Shown one piece after another: positions 1 to 7,329 of a stretch of 8,301 nucleotides of DNA. Under the pieces are notes generated by a model. That model made no database searches. It had not been told where the DNA came from and was given only the letters and a program-made list of their open reading frames with translations. The DNA is taken from NCBI GenBank assembly GCA_030665705.1, contig DAOUZG010000068.1, positions 1 to 8,301 of the forward strand, given 5' to 3'. Numbering within the stretch: position 1 is the stretch's first letter; each line of letters starts with the position of its first letter. The DNA is from Deltaproteobacteria bacterium. GTDB taxonomy: Bacteria; Myxococcota_A; UBA9160; SZUA-336. Made by a program: the position numbers and the translations under genes.

Positions 1-1767
<1,767 letters not shown>

Positions 1768-1777
1768 CCTCTCCCCC
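1768..1777 (-). promoter_or_regulatory. Ribosome binding site of nrdJ
   Basis: On the minus strand GGGGGAGAGG runs straight into the ATG at 1767. The four leading G's (1777-1774) sit 6 nt from the start codon, a workable Shine-Dalgarno spacing. A C-rich segment of the upstream leader (CUUCCCC, plus positions 1813-1819) is complementary to GGGGGAG, with one G-U pair, so the site could be masked by the leader. Confidence 0.6.
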
Positions 1778-1800
1778 AAAGGCCACTCGGGCGCAAAGAA

Positions 1801-1917
1801 ATTCAGGGACCAGGGGAAGGCTCCGACCCTCGGAGCCCCCAAGACCGAAAGCCTCCTCCGGCGCCCTCGGTCTCGACTCCACCTGGCTGCCCTGAATCCC
1901 CCCCTGGCCGCCAGGGG
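1801..1917 (-). ncRNA. Structured 5' leader of nrdJ: hairpin plus three-way junction, candidate cis-regulatory RNA
   Basis: Four perfect inverted repeats fit one nested fold on the nrdJ strand. Outer stem: 1801-1808 pairs with 1890-1897 (8 bp), continued after a small internal loop by 1810-1814 with 1882-1886 (5 bp). It encloses two hairpins: 1819-1826 with 1830-1837 (8 bp, 3-nt loop) and 1842-1848 with 1867-1873 (7 bp, 18-nt loop holding GGAGGAGG). Just 5' on the transcript is a further 7-bp hairpin with a 3-nt loop (1901-1907 with 1911-1917). The junction ends 33 nt before the nrdJ start codon. The conserved cobalamin riboswitch core (GCAACUGU-type segment and B12 box) is not seen, so I do not call it a B12 riboswitch. 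It could be a riboswitch of another class, an attenuator-like leader, or chance pairing in GC-rich DNA; the nesting of several long perfect stems argues against chance. Confidence 0.5.
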
Positions 1918-1978
1918 CTCCCCTGTATCCCAGACCCTGCCTTGTAACGCTCGCTCGGAGGCGGGTCAATGATCCGCT

Positions 1979-1994
1979 ACCCCATATCTTGATG
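1979..1994. promoter_or_regulatory. NrdR-box-like operator, proximal to nrdJ
   Basis: The 10-bp core at 1982-1991, CCATATCTTG, resembles the published NrdR box core (C-w-A-t-A-T-a-T-w-G), with two mismatches. It lies 31 bp centre to centre from a second copy (core 2013-2022). NrdR is the zinc-finger/ATP-cone repressor of ribonucleotide reductase genes and binds paired boxes about three helical turns apart. The site lies about 215 bp upstream of the nrdJ start codon, which implies a long transcribed leader. Confidence 0.6.
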
Positions 1995-2009
1995 CTAGAT
2001 CCCAACGAA

Positions 2010-2025
2010 CCGCAAGATATTGAGA
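2010..2025. promoter_or_regulatory. NrdR-box-like operator, distal to nrdJ
   Basis: The core CAAGATATTG at 2013-2022 matches the NrdR box core at nine of ten positions. Together with the proximal box it forms a perfect inverted repeat (ATATCTTG at 1984-1991 with CAAGATAT at 2013-2020). The local AT-richness contrasts with the GC-rich surroundings and fits a promoter. On the minus strand TTGCGG overlaps this box and CAAGAT lies 18 nt downstream inside the proximal box, a weak -35/-10 pair that NrdR would cover. The promoter assignment itself is low confidence. Confidence 0.62.
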
Positions 2026-2098
2026 TTTCATCGATTTTTGGGCGGTGGGATTCCCCCGCAGACCGCGCGGGCGCGTCGCGCCACGCAGGGGCGTCGCA

Positions 2099-2129
2099 AC
2101 GAGGGAATCAAGTGTGCGCAATCCCTCGT
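2099..2129 (-). terminator. Hairpin downstream of npdG, possible terminator or 3' end structure
   Basis: A perfect 8-bp inverted repeat (ACGAGGGA at 2099-2106 and TCCCTCGT at 2122-2129, 15-nt loop) lies about 40 nt after the npdG stop codon. No U-run follows on the minus strand, so a classic Rho-independent terminator is not shown. Its position between npdG and the nrdJ promoter is where a terminator would be expected. Confidence 0.3.
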
Positions 2130-2168
2130 CTTTCGACGCACGATCCGGTGAGGGGCGGGAAAAACGCG

Positions 2169-2858
2169 CTAGGGAAGGTGGGTGATCCGGATTCCCACCC
2201 CGTCCGGCACGCGGTAGCGGACGTTGAAGCCGATGAGCAGCGCGGTGAGCTCCTCGACGTAACGGGCGTTGGAGAGGGGCCCTCCGTTCACCGCTCGGAC
2301 GCCCGGAATGTCTGTGCAGAGCTCCATGACCCGCTGCCGGGGGGCCTTGGGACCCGAGACAATCACGTCGCACTCGACAGGCTGCGCGAGATCGAGCAAC
2401 CGGTGGGCCGAGACGTTCTGGAACGCCGAGACCACGTCGACGCCGTCGGAAACGAGGCTCCGCGTCAGCTCGGCACATGACCCCTGGGCGACGCCGAGCA
2501 CGCGGCCCGCGACGTCTCCGATTGCCGTGGCGAGGGGCACCGCCATCGAGACGAGAACCGTTCCGGGGACCAAGTCCTCCCGGATCGTCTTCACGGTGGA
2601 GGCCACGTGCTCGAACGGAACCGAGAGGATCACGACCCCGCCCGGCACGGCGCGGACGGCCTCCACGTTCTCGAGCCCCTCGACTCGCGCGTCGGGAACG
2701 CGCTCTCGAACCTGCTCCGCCGCGGTCTTCGCGCGGTCGAGCCGACGGCTTCCGATCCAGATCGATCGGCCTGCGGCCGCGAACCGAACCGCCAGGCCCA
2801 GCCCCTGATCGCCGGTGCCGCCGAGAAGTGCGATCCCTCCTTCTTGCCGTTCCGCCAC
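2169..2858 (-). CDS. npdG: F420H2:NADP+ oxidoreductase (NADPH-dependent F420 reductase)
   Basis: The product transfers hydride between NADPH and coenzyme F420 in the cytoplasm, linking the F420 pool to NADPH. The 229-aa length is typical. Seen in the sequence: a Rossmann dinucleotide-binding loop GGTGDQG at residues 13-19, then IGSRRLDRA at 35-43, whose S37/R38/R39 suit the NADP 2'-phosphate. Further on are SAFQNVSAHRL, typical of the family middle region, and the C-terminal signature NARYVEELTALLIGFNVRYR followed by GVGIRITHL. The start is a GTG at 2858, chosen because GGGAGG sits 7 nt upstream and the protein then begins at the usual distance before the Rossmann loop. It lies upstream of nrdJ on the same strand but is separated by 400 bp with its own regulatory sites, so the two are probably not one operon. 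It is divergent from the DUF971 gene. No F420 biosynthesis gene is in the window. Confidence 0.93.
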   Translation of the reverse strand: MAERQEGGIALLGGTGDQGLGLAVRFAAAGRSIWIGSRRLDRAKTAAEQVRERVPDARVEGLENVEAVRAVPGGVVILSVPFEHVASTVKTIREDLVPGTVLVSMAVPLATAIGDVAGRVLGVAQGSCAELTRSLVSDGVDVVSAFQNVSAHRLLDLAQPVECDVIVSGPKAPRQRVMELCTDIPGVRAVNGGPLSNARYVEELTALLIGFNVRYRVPDGVGIRITHLP

Positions 2859-2865
2859 GCTGCAG

Positions 2866-2871
2866 CCTCCC
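2866..2871 (-). promoter_or_regulatory. Ribosome binding site of npdG that decides a GTG start
   Basis: GGGAGG on the minus strand lies 7 nt upstream of the GTG at 2858. No ATG gives a comparable protein N-terminus, so this site fixes the start. Confidence 0.8.
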
Positions 2872-2926
2872 TTCGTTTCCCTTCAAGCCGAACTTAGCCC
2901 TCTCGCCAGAACGCTGGAAAGCGCAA

Positions 2927-2947
2927 GCCGCGCGTTTCACGCGCGGC
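2927..2947. repeat. Perfect 9-bp inverted repeat (hairpin 1 of the divergent region)
   Basis: GCCGCGCGT at 2927-2935 is complementary to ACGCGCGGC at 2939-2947 with loop TTC. GCGC on both sides (2921-2924 and 2948-2951) can extend the stem past a 2-nt bulge. It lies 69 bp upstream of the npdG start and 113 bp upstream of the DUF971 start. Confidence 0.65.
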
Positions 2948-2983
2948 GCGCAGTGAAGGCCGCAGGCCTGAACGAAGGGTGGT

Positions 2984-3005
2984 CGGCCGCGGCCGCCCGC
3001 GGCCG
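2984..3005. repeat. Perfect 9-bp inverted repeat (hairpin 2 of the divergent region)
   Basis: CGGCCGCGG at 2984-2992 pairs with CCGCGGCCG at 2997-3005 around a 4-nt loop. It is made only of G and C, so chance self-complementarity is more likely here than for hairpin 1. Confidence 0.5.
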
Positions 3006-3060
3006 GGTACCACTCAGGCCCGGCGCGGATGCTACCACCGGGCTGGGCTACCCTGGGTGC

Positions 3061-3390
3061 ATGGACGCTCGGCTGACACCCGTCGGGATCGCACAGGACG
3101 GACCCGACCAGCTCCGGATCGATTGGAACGACGGTCACCGGAGCACCTACCCGGTGCGCGCGCTCCGCCTGGCCTGTCGCTGCGCGAACTGCGTCGAGGA
3201 AGCGACGGGACGGCGGCTCATTCGCGAGGAGGACATCGCCCCCGATGTGCGTCCCGTCCGGATCGCGCCCGTCGGCCGTTACGGAATCCGGATCTCATGG
3301 ACGGACGGGCACGACACCGGGATCCATACCTTCGAGTACCTCCGGTCCCTCGATACGCTCTGGCGGGGCGTGGACCGGCAAGACCCCTGA
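3061..3390 (+). CDS. DUF971 (gamma-butyrobetaine hydroxylase-like N-terminal domain) protein
   Basis: The 109-aa product is a single DUF971 domain. The same fold forms the N-terminal zinc-binding domain of gamma-butyrobetaine hydroxylases and is found as a small stand-alone protein or fused to Mrp/ApbC-type Fe-S cluster carriers; its own role is not established. Seen: LRIDWNDGHRSTYP early, the cysteine cluster C39-x-C41-x2-C44 in ACRCANCVEEATG, and a second WTDGH repeat-like strand with a terminal YLR segment. The ATG at 3061 is chosen because the family begins here; the frame stays open further upstream, but that part has no family character and overlaps npdG. The Shine-Dalgarno sequence is weak. 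The gap to the M20 gene is 69 nt on the same strand, so co-transcription is possible, but a link to arginine breakdown is unproven. Confidence 0.85.
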   Translation: MDARLTPVGIAQDGPDQLRIDWNDGHRSTYPVRALRLACRCANCVEEATGRRLIREEDIAPDVRPVRIAPVGRYGIRISWTDGHDTGIHTFEYLRSLDTLWRGVDRQDP

Positions 3391-3459
3391 GGCGCCGGGG
3401 GGCGCATCAGCGCCGCAGGCTCAAGCCATGGCGCCCAAAAGACGATCGCCGGTGGCGAA

Positions 3460-4800
3460 ATGGAAGATCTGCTGCACTGGGCAAAGCGCTTCATCGCGAC
3501 CCCTTCTGTCTCCCGGGACGGAAACCGCGCGATTGCGGATTTGGCCGCAGAACTCCTCGACTGGGCCGGGCTCGACGTCCGTCGCGAGCAGGCGCCCGGT
3601 TCCTCGGTCGACGAGATCAACGTGGTGGCGGAGGCGGGCCCGGAGACGGGCCGGGACCTGCTGCTCGTGACGCACCTCGACACCGTTCCTCCCGGGGACG
3701 CGGTGGCCTGGACGGCGACCGGCGGAGATCCGTTCCGGCCCACGCAGGTGGGGAATCGGCTGTATGGACTCGGCTCCGCCGACGCAAAGGTCGACCTGGT
3801 CTGCAAGGCGTTTGCGCTTGCCCGCACCGACCTTCGGGCCCTGCAACGCCGTGTGCGGGTGGTGGGTACGTTCGGAGAGGAGATCGGTCAGCGCGGAGTT
3901 CGCCACCTGATAGAGACGGGCGGAACCCGCGGCCTGGCCTTCGCCCTCGTCGGGGAGCCGTCGGAGCTGGTCGGGATTCGAGCCCATAAGGGCTACGCGG
4001 TGTTCGAAGGTCGGATCCCCCTCCCGCGGATTGCGAACCGCCCGCGCGGGCGTCTCTCCCGCCTCGAGCTACGTGGCTCTTCGGCGCACTCGAGTACGCC
4101 CCACCTCGGCCACAACGCCGTGGAGGCGGCGCTCGAGCGTCTCGCCGAGGACGACGTTGTCGGAGTCGCGTCGCTCAACGGGGGCGACACCGTCAACCGG
4201 GTGCCGGACCGCTGTGCGATGGAGCTCTGGCTCCGGGGGCCGGCGGCCGAGGCTGGGAACGCACACGACGCGCTCGAACCCGGGCCGCTGGTGGCGTTCC
4301 TTCGAGCCTGGCGGGATCTTCTGGGGAACCTCCAGGAGTGTCGGGACCCGGAGTTCGATCCCGACCACACCGTCGGGAACCTGGGGAGGATTCAGCTGGA
4401 GGGAACGGAGGCGGTCGTGACGTTCGACCTGAGGCCGATTCCCGGTGTGGACCCGGAGATGGCGGCGAAGCCCCTGGCGCGCCTGGCGCACCTGACGTGC
4501 CTACGCGTCAATCCTCCCCTTTCGACCCCGGAGGACTCGGTGGTCGTGCGCGCGGTCCTCAACGCCCAGGAGAGCGCGGGGCTCGCGCCCCGGATCGCGA
4601 CCAAGGCCACCTCCACCGAGGCGGGGCTTCTCGGGGCCGCGGGGATCGAGGCGGTGGTCCTGGGCCCGGGTCGATCTGTCGGGAATGTCCACCGGCCGAA
4701 TGAGCACACCCGGATCTCGGAGCTCGCGTTGGCGGTCAAGATCTACAGCCGGGCCGTCGAGCAACTCTGTATCGAGGAGGTGAACCGGTGTTCCTCTTGA
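3460..4800 (+). CDS. M20-family metallo-deacylase (ArgE/DapE-like), candidate AstE replacement
   Basis: This 446-aa zinc-dependent amidohydrolase of the ArgE/DapE/carboxypeptidase G2 family removes an acyl group from an N-acyl amino acid in the cytoplasm. All expected metal and catalytic residues are visible: H72 and D74 in THLDTVPPG, bridging D108 in GSADAK, catalytic E140 and ligand E141 in TFGEEIG, E166 in VGEPSEL, and H411 in NVHRPNEHT. H210 in SSAHSSTP marks the lid/dimerisation domain. It is somewhat longer than LysK-type members (about 350 aa), with a basic insertion near residues 190-205. The stop overlaps astA by 13 nt. From this context I infer that it cleaves N-succinylglutamate to glutamate and succinate, the job done by the unrelated M14 enzyme AstE in classical ast operons. 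Alternatives are N-acetylornithine, N-acetylcitrulline or succinyl-diaminopimelate deacylase. Family assignment is firm; substrate is inferred. The Shine-Dalgarno sequence is weak (GGTGG, 4 nt before the ATG). Confidence 0.88.
   Translation: MEDLLHWAKRFIATPSVSRDGNRAIADLAAELLDWAGLDVRREQAPGSSVDEINVVAEAGPETGRDLLLVTHLDTVPPGDAVAWTATGGDPFRPTQVGNRLYGLGSADAKVDLVCKAFALARTDLRALQRRVRVVGTFGEEIGQRGVRHLIETGGTRGLAFALVGEPSELVGIRAHKGYAVFEGRIPLPRIANRPRGRLSRLELRGSSAHSSTPHLGHNAVEAALERLAEDDVVGVASLNGGDTVNRVPDRCAMELWLRGPAAEAGNAHDALEPGPLVAFLRAWRDLLGNLQECRDPEFDPDHTVGNLGRIQLEGTEAVVTFDLRPIPGVDPEMAAKPLARLAHLTCLRVNPPLSTPEDSVVVRAVLNAQESAGLAPRIATKATSTEAGLLGAAGIEAVVLGPGRSVGNVHRPNEHTRISELALAVKIYSRAVEQLCIEEVNRCSS
4774..4780 (+). 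promoter_or_regulatory. Ribosome binding site of astA that decides a GTG start
   Basis: GAGGAGG lies 7 nt before the GTG at 4788 and inside the end of the M20 gene. It is the strongest Shine-Dalgarno sequence in the cluster and supports a GTG start with a 13-nt overlap. Confidence 0.85.
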
Positions 4801-5828
4801 GACCCGCGAGGCCAGGGGATCTCCCCGTGCTGCGCGCACTGGGACGCATGCTCGGCAGCCCGAACCTTCCCACGGACGACGAGCGCCTGCGGGAACGTCT
4901 GGAGCGCTCGCAGCGAGCGTTCGGTCAGCCGGGGCCCCCCTCGGGTGAGCGCGTCTACCAGTTCATCCTGGAGGACGCCGAGCGCAAACGGGTCGGGACG
5001 TGCGCGATCTTCTCGAAGCACGGCACCCCCGAGATGCCGCACTTCTACCTGGAGGTGAAGGAGGAGGAGCGGTACTCGCAGTCGATTGACGTACGTGCGA
5101 AGCACGTCACGCTCCACCTGGATCGCTCCACCGATGGCCCGACCGAGCTCGGCGCCCTGATCCTCCACCCGCGCGCCCGCGGCCGACCCGGCTTCCCGGG
5201 AAAGCTGCTCTCCTGGGGACGGTTCGCCTTCATCGCGACGCACCGGGACTGTTTCGAGGAGCAGATCATCGCGGAGATGCGGCCCACACTCGATCCGCAT
5301 GGGCGGAGCCTGTTCTGGGAGACGGTCGGAAAGCGGTTCACGGGACTTTCTTACGAGGAGGCGGACCGACGGAGCGCGATCGACAAGAGCTTCATCAAGG
5401 ACCTCTTTCCGGACGAGAAGCTCTACGCCTCCCTTCTAGAGCCGGAGGTGGCGACCCAGCTCGGAGAGGTGCACGAAGAAGCGGGACCCGCTCTCCGGTT
5501 GCTGGAGCAGGCCGCGTTCCGTTGGAACGGCCAGATCGACCCCTTCGACGCCGGACCCTACTTTGCGTCACGCACCGATGACGTGTCGCCGATCCGGACA
5601 ACCGTGCGCGAGGTCGTCGGCGCCGCCGAACCGGGCGAGGAGGCCCTACCCCGAATCGTGTCGGCCGGCCAGGGGCTCACCTTCCGGGCCGTAGTCGCTC
5701 CCGTCGAGCGGCACCGGGTCGGGGTCGTGCGCGTTGCGAAGGATGCACGCCGCAAGATCGGTGTCAGCGAAGGGGACTCGGTCGCAATTACGCCGCTCCC
5801 GCGAGGTGGAAAAGACCGAAGTGGCTGA
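4788..5828 (+). CDS. astA: Arginine N-succinyltransferase
   Basis: AstA transfers the succinyl group of succinyl-CoA to the alpha-amino group of arginine, the first step of the AST route that turns arginine into glutamate and ammonia. The 346-aa length matches the family. Diagnostic stretches: the N-terminal FLLRPARPGDLPVL; TELGALILHP at about 119-128 with GFPGKLLSWGRFAFIA after it, an acyl-CoA-binding GNAT-like core; AEMRP at 162-166; GRSLFWETVGKRF from 172; FIKDLFPDEKLYASLL; and the region GEVHEEAGPALRLLEQAAFRWNG, IDPFDAGP. The C-terminal domain (about 290-346) is less conserved. Start is the GTG with GAGGAGG 7 nt upstream. It overlaps the M20 gene by 13 nt and astD by 8 nt, so translation is probably coupled. 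A gene for this enzyme in a catabolic cluster argues for arginine breakdown rather than synthesis. Identity is based on clear recall of family motifs. Confidence 0.94.
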   Translation: MFLLRPARPGDLPVLRALGRMLGSPNLPTDDERLRERLERSQRAFGQPGPPSGERVYQFILEDAERKRVGTCAIFSKHGTPEMPHFYLEVKEEERYSQSIDVRAKHVTLHLDRSTDGPTELGALILHPRARGRPGFPGKLLSWGRFAFIATHRDCFEEQIIAEMRPTLDPHGRSLFWETVGKRFTGLSYEEADRRSAIDKSFIKDLFPDEKLYASLLEPEVATQLGEVHEEAGPALRLLEQAAFRWNGQIDPFDAGPYFASRTDDVSPIRTTVREVVGAAEPGEEALPRIVSAGQGLTFRAVVAPVERHRVGVVRVAKDARRKIGVSEGDSVAITPLPRGGKDRSG

Positions 5829-7329
5829 GGACGGGCCCTTCCTCCCCAGAGGGGACTACATCGGGGGACGTTTCGAACCGCCGGCAACACCGACGGGTGA
5901 GATTCCTCTGGAGGATCCGGGGGACACGACGGCGCTTCACGGGGCGTTTCCGTTCTCGGCCGCCGCGCTCGATGCGGCCGTAAGCGCAGCCCGACGCGCC
6001 CACCCCGAATGGCGAGACACGCCCGCCCGCGACCGGGACGGGCTGCTCAGAGATCTGGCGGGCCGTCTGCGGAAGGGCCGTGAGCGCCTAGCCCGCGTGA
6101 TCGCCCAGGAGGCGGGGAAGCCGGTGTGGGAGGCGCGCACCGAGGTGGACGCAATGGTGGGCAAGATCGCCATCACCCTCGAAGAGGGGCTCCATCTCGT
6201 CGGTGACCGGTCTCTCGAACTCTCCCCCACGATGGTCGGTCGGTGGCGAGCCCGTCCCCGGGGCGTTCTGGCGGTGCTGGGTCCGTTCAACTTTCCGGGT
6301 CATCTCCTTCACGGGTGGGTGGTTCCGGCGCTGGCCTGCGGCAACACCGTCGTGGCGAAGCCCTCGGAGCGGACACCCGCCACGGGCCAGCTCTACGCCG
6401 AGCTGGTTGCAGAGGCGGGATTCCCCCCCGGGGTCTTCAACCTGGTCCAGGGAGACGGCGACCAGGGAGCCCGCCTCGCCGCCCACCCCGAGGTTGATGG
6501 GGTGCTCTTTACGGGATCGTGGGCGGTCGGCCGACAGATCCTCGAGGCGACGCTCGAGCAGCCGAGCAAGCTCGTCGCGCTCGAGATGGGCGGGAAGAAC
6601 GCCTGCCTCGTCTTCGAGGATGCGGACCTCGACGCGGCGGTCTACCACGCCGCGTTCGGCGCGGCGGTGACGGCCGGTCAACGGTGCAGCTCGACAAGCC
6701 GGATCATTGTACACCGATCCGTGTCTGATTCGTTCACCGAACGCCTGCGGCGGGTACTGGGCGGCGTGACACTCGGCTACCCGCTCGACGAGGGGGTTTT
6801 TCTCGGTCCGGTGATCTCGGCAGGGGCACGAGAGCGACATGCGGATCTACACCGGTGGGCCGACGAGGAGGGAGCGGAGACCGTGCTCGCGGGGGGGCCC
6901 TCCGACGGGCCCCGGCCGGGGCACTACGTCCGGCCGAGCCTGCACCGCATCCCGCGCGTGCTGCGCGAGAGCCGCTACCAGCAGGAGGAGCACTTCGTGC
7001 CAGACGTGGCGTTGCTCGAGTGCGACTCGCTCGAGGAGGCGATCGAGGCGATGAACTCGACGGACTACGGCCTCGTCGCGAGCGTCTTCACGCGCGACCG
7101 GAGCCGGTTCGAACAGATCTACCGGGAAGGACGGGTGGGCCTCCTCAACTGGAACATAGGAACCGTGGGGGCCTCATCGCGGCTGCCGTTCGGCGGCATC
7201 GGACGAAGCGGGAACGATCGACCCGCCGCAGTCATCTCTACGCTCTCGTGCACCTACCCAGTGGCCTCGCTGGAGGTCGCGTCGCCCCCCGCCCCCTCTC
7301 CTCCGCCGGGGTTCCCATGGCCGATCTAG
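5821..7329 (+). CDS. astD: N-succinylglutamate 5-semialdehyde dehydrogenase
   Basis: AstD oxidises N-succinylglutamate semialdehyde to N-succinylglutamate with NAD+, the fourth AST step. It is a member of the aldehyde dehydrogenase superfamily. Numbered from the GTG at 5821 (502 aa), it shows N157 in GPFNFPGH, the cofactor-binding K180 in VVAKPSERTP, FTGSWAVG, the general base E255 in LEMGGKNA, and nucleophile C289 in TAGQRCSSTSR. QEEHFVPD and the C-terminal LPFGGIGRSGNDRPAA follow. GPFNFPGHLLHG and the GKNA form of the Glu motif are typical of AstD. The start is uncertain: GTG at 5821 (8-nt overlap with astA) or an in-frame GTG at 5806. An ATG at 5734 would add a tail unlike the family. The C-terminus carries an unusual proline-rich tail (SPPAPSPPPGFPWP) that overlaps the start of the next gene by 13 nt. 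Confidence 0.93.
   Translation: MAEDGPFLPRGDYIGGRFEPPATPTGEIPLEDPGDTTALHGAFPFSAAALDAAVSAARRAHPEWRDTPARDRDGLLRDLAGRLRKGRERLARVIAQEAGKPVWEARTEVDAMVGKIAITLEEGLHLVGDRSLELSPTMVGRWRARPRGVLAVLGPFNFPGHLLHGWVVPALACGNTVVAKPSERTPATGQLYAELVAEAGFPPGVFNLVQGDGDQGARLAAHPEVDGVLFTGSWAVGRQILEATLEQPSKLVALEMGGKNACLVFEDADLDAAVYHAAFGAAVTAGQRCSSTSRIIVHRSVSDSFTERLRRVLGGVTLGYPLDEGVFLGPVISAGARERHADLHRWADEEGAETVLAGGPSDGPRPGHYVRPSLHRIPRVLRESRYQQEEHFVPDVALLECDSLEEAIEAMNSTDYGLVASVFTRDRSRFEQIYREGRVGLLNWNIGTVGASSRLPFGGIGRSGNDRPAAVISTLSCTYPVASLEVASPPAPSPPPGFPWPI

Larger units (their letters stand above)
1768..2168. other. Intergenic region between npdG and nrdJ (401 bp)
   Basis: No convincing protein is encoded here on either strand; the open frames that cross it have no family resemblance and are by-products of high GC. 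From right to left it holds a possible npdG 3' hairpin (2099-2129), GC-rich sequence, the paired NrdR-like boxes with a likely nrdJ promoter (1979-2025), and the structured nrdJ leader (1801-1917). Confidence 0.7.
2859..3060. other. Divergent intergenic region between npdG and the DUF971 gene with two GC-rich hairpins
   Basis: This 202-bp stretch should carry promoters for both directions, but I find no convincing -35/-10 pair on either strand. It holds two perfect hairpins: 2927-2947 (9-bp stem, TTC loop) and 2984-3005 (9-bp stem, 4-nt loop). Neither is followed by a T-run. They may be operators, transcript-leader structures or simply products of GC richness. Confidence 0.5.

Noticed and set aside
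1768..1978. Classical cobalamin riboswitch before nrdJ
   Set aside because: A GGGCAGCCAGGTGG stretch vaguely recalls the riboswitch start, but the conserved CCGCAACUGU-type core and B12 box are not found. Kept only as an unclassified structured leader.
2885..2925. Sigma-70 promoter for npdG (TTTCCA, 17 nt, CTAAGT on the minus strand)
   Set aside because: The -10 element matches only two of six consensus bases; not supportable.
1966..3138. A 390-codon minus-strand frame spanning npdG and the intergenic regions
   Set aside because: It is another frame of the npdG locus, Arg-rich and low in complexity, and it also crosses the NrdR boxes and divergent region. NpdG explains the locus.
3391..3459. 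Small hairpin GGCGC-ATCA-GCGCC (3401-3414) between DUF971 and the M20 gene as a terminator
   Set aside because: Only 5 bp, no T-run, and the sequence is simple GC repeats; chance is likely.
6855..7316. Upstream extension of the pentein gene frame into astD
   Set aside because: The extension translates to an Arg/Gly-rich shadow of astD; the family N-terminus begins at the ATG at 7317.
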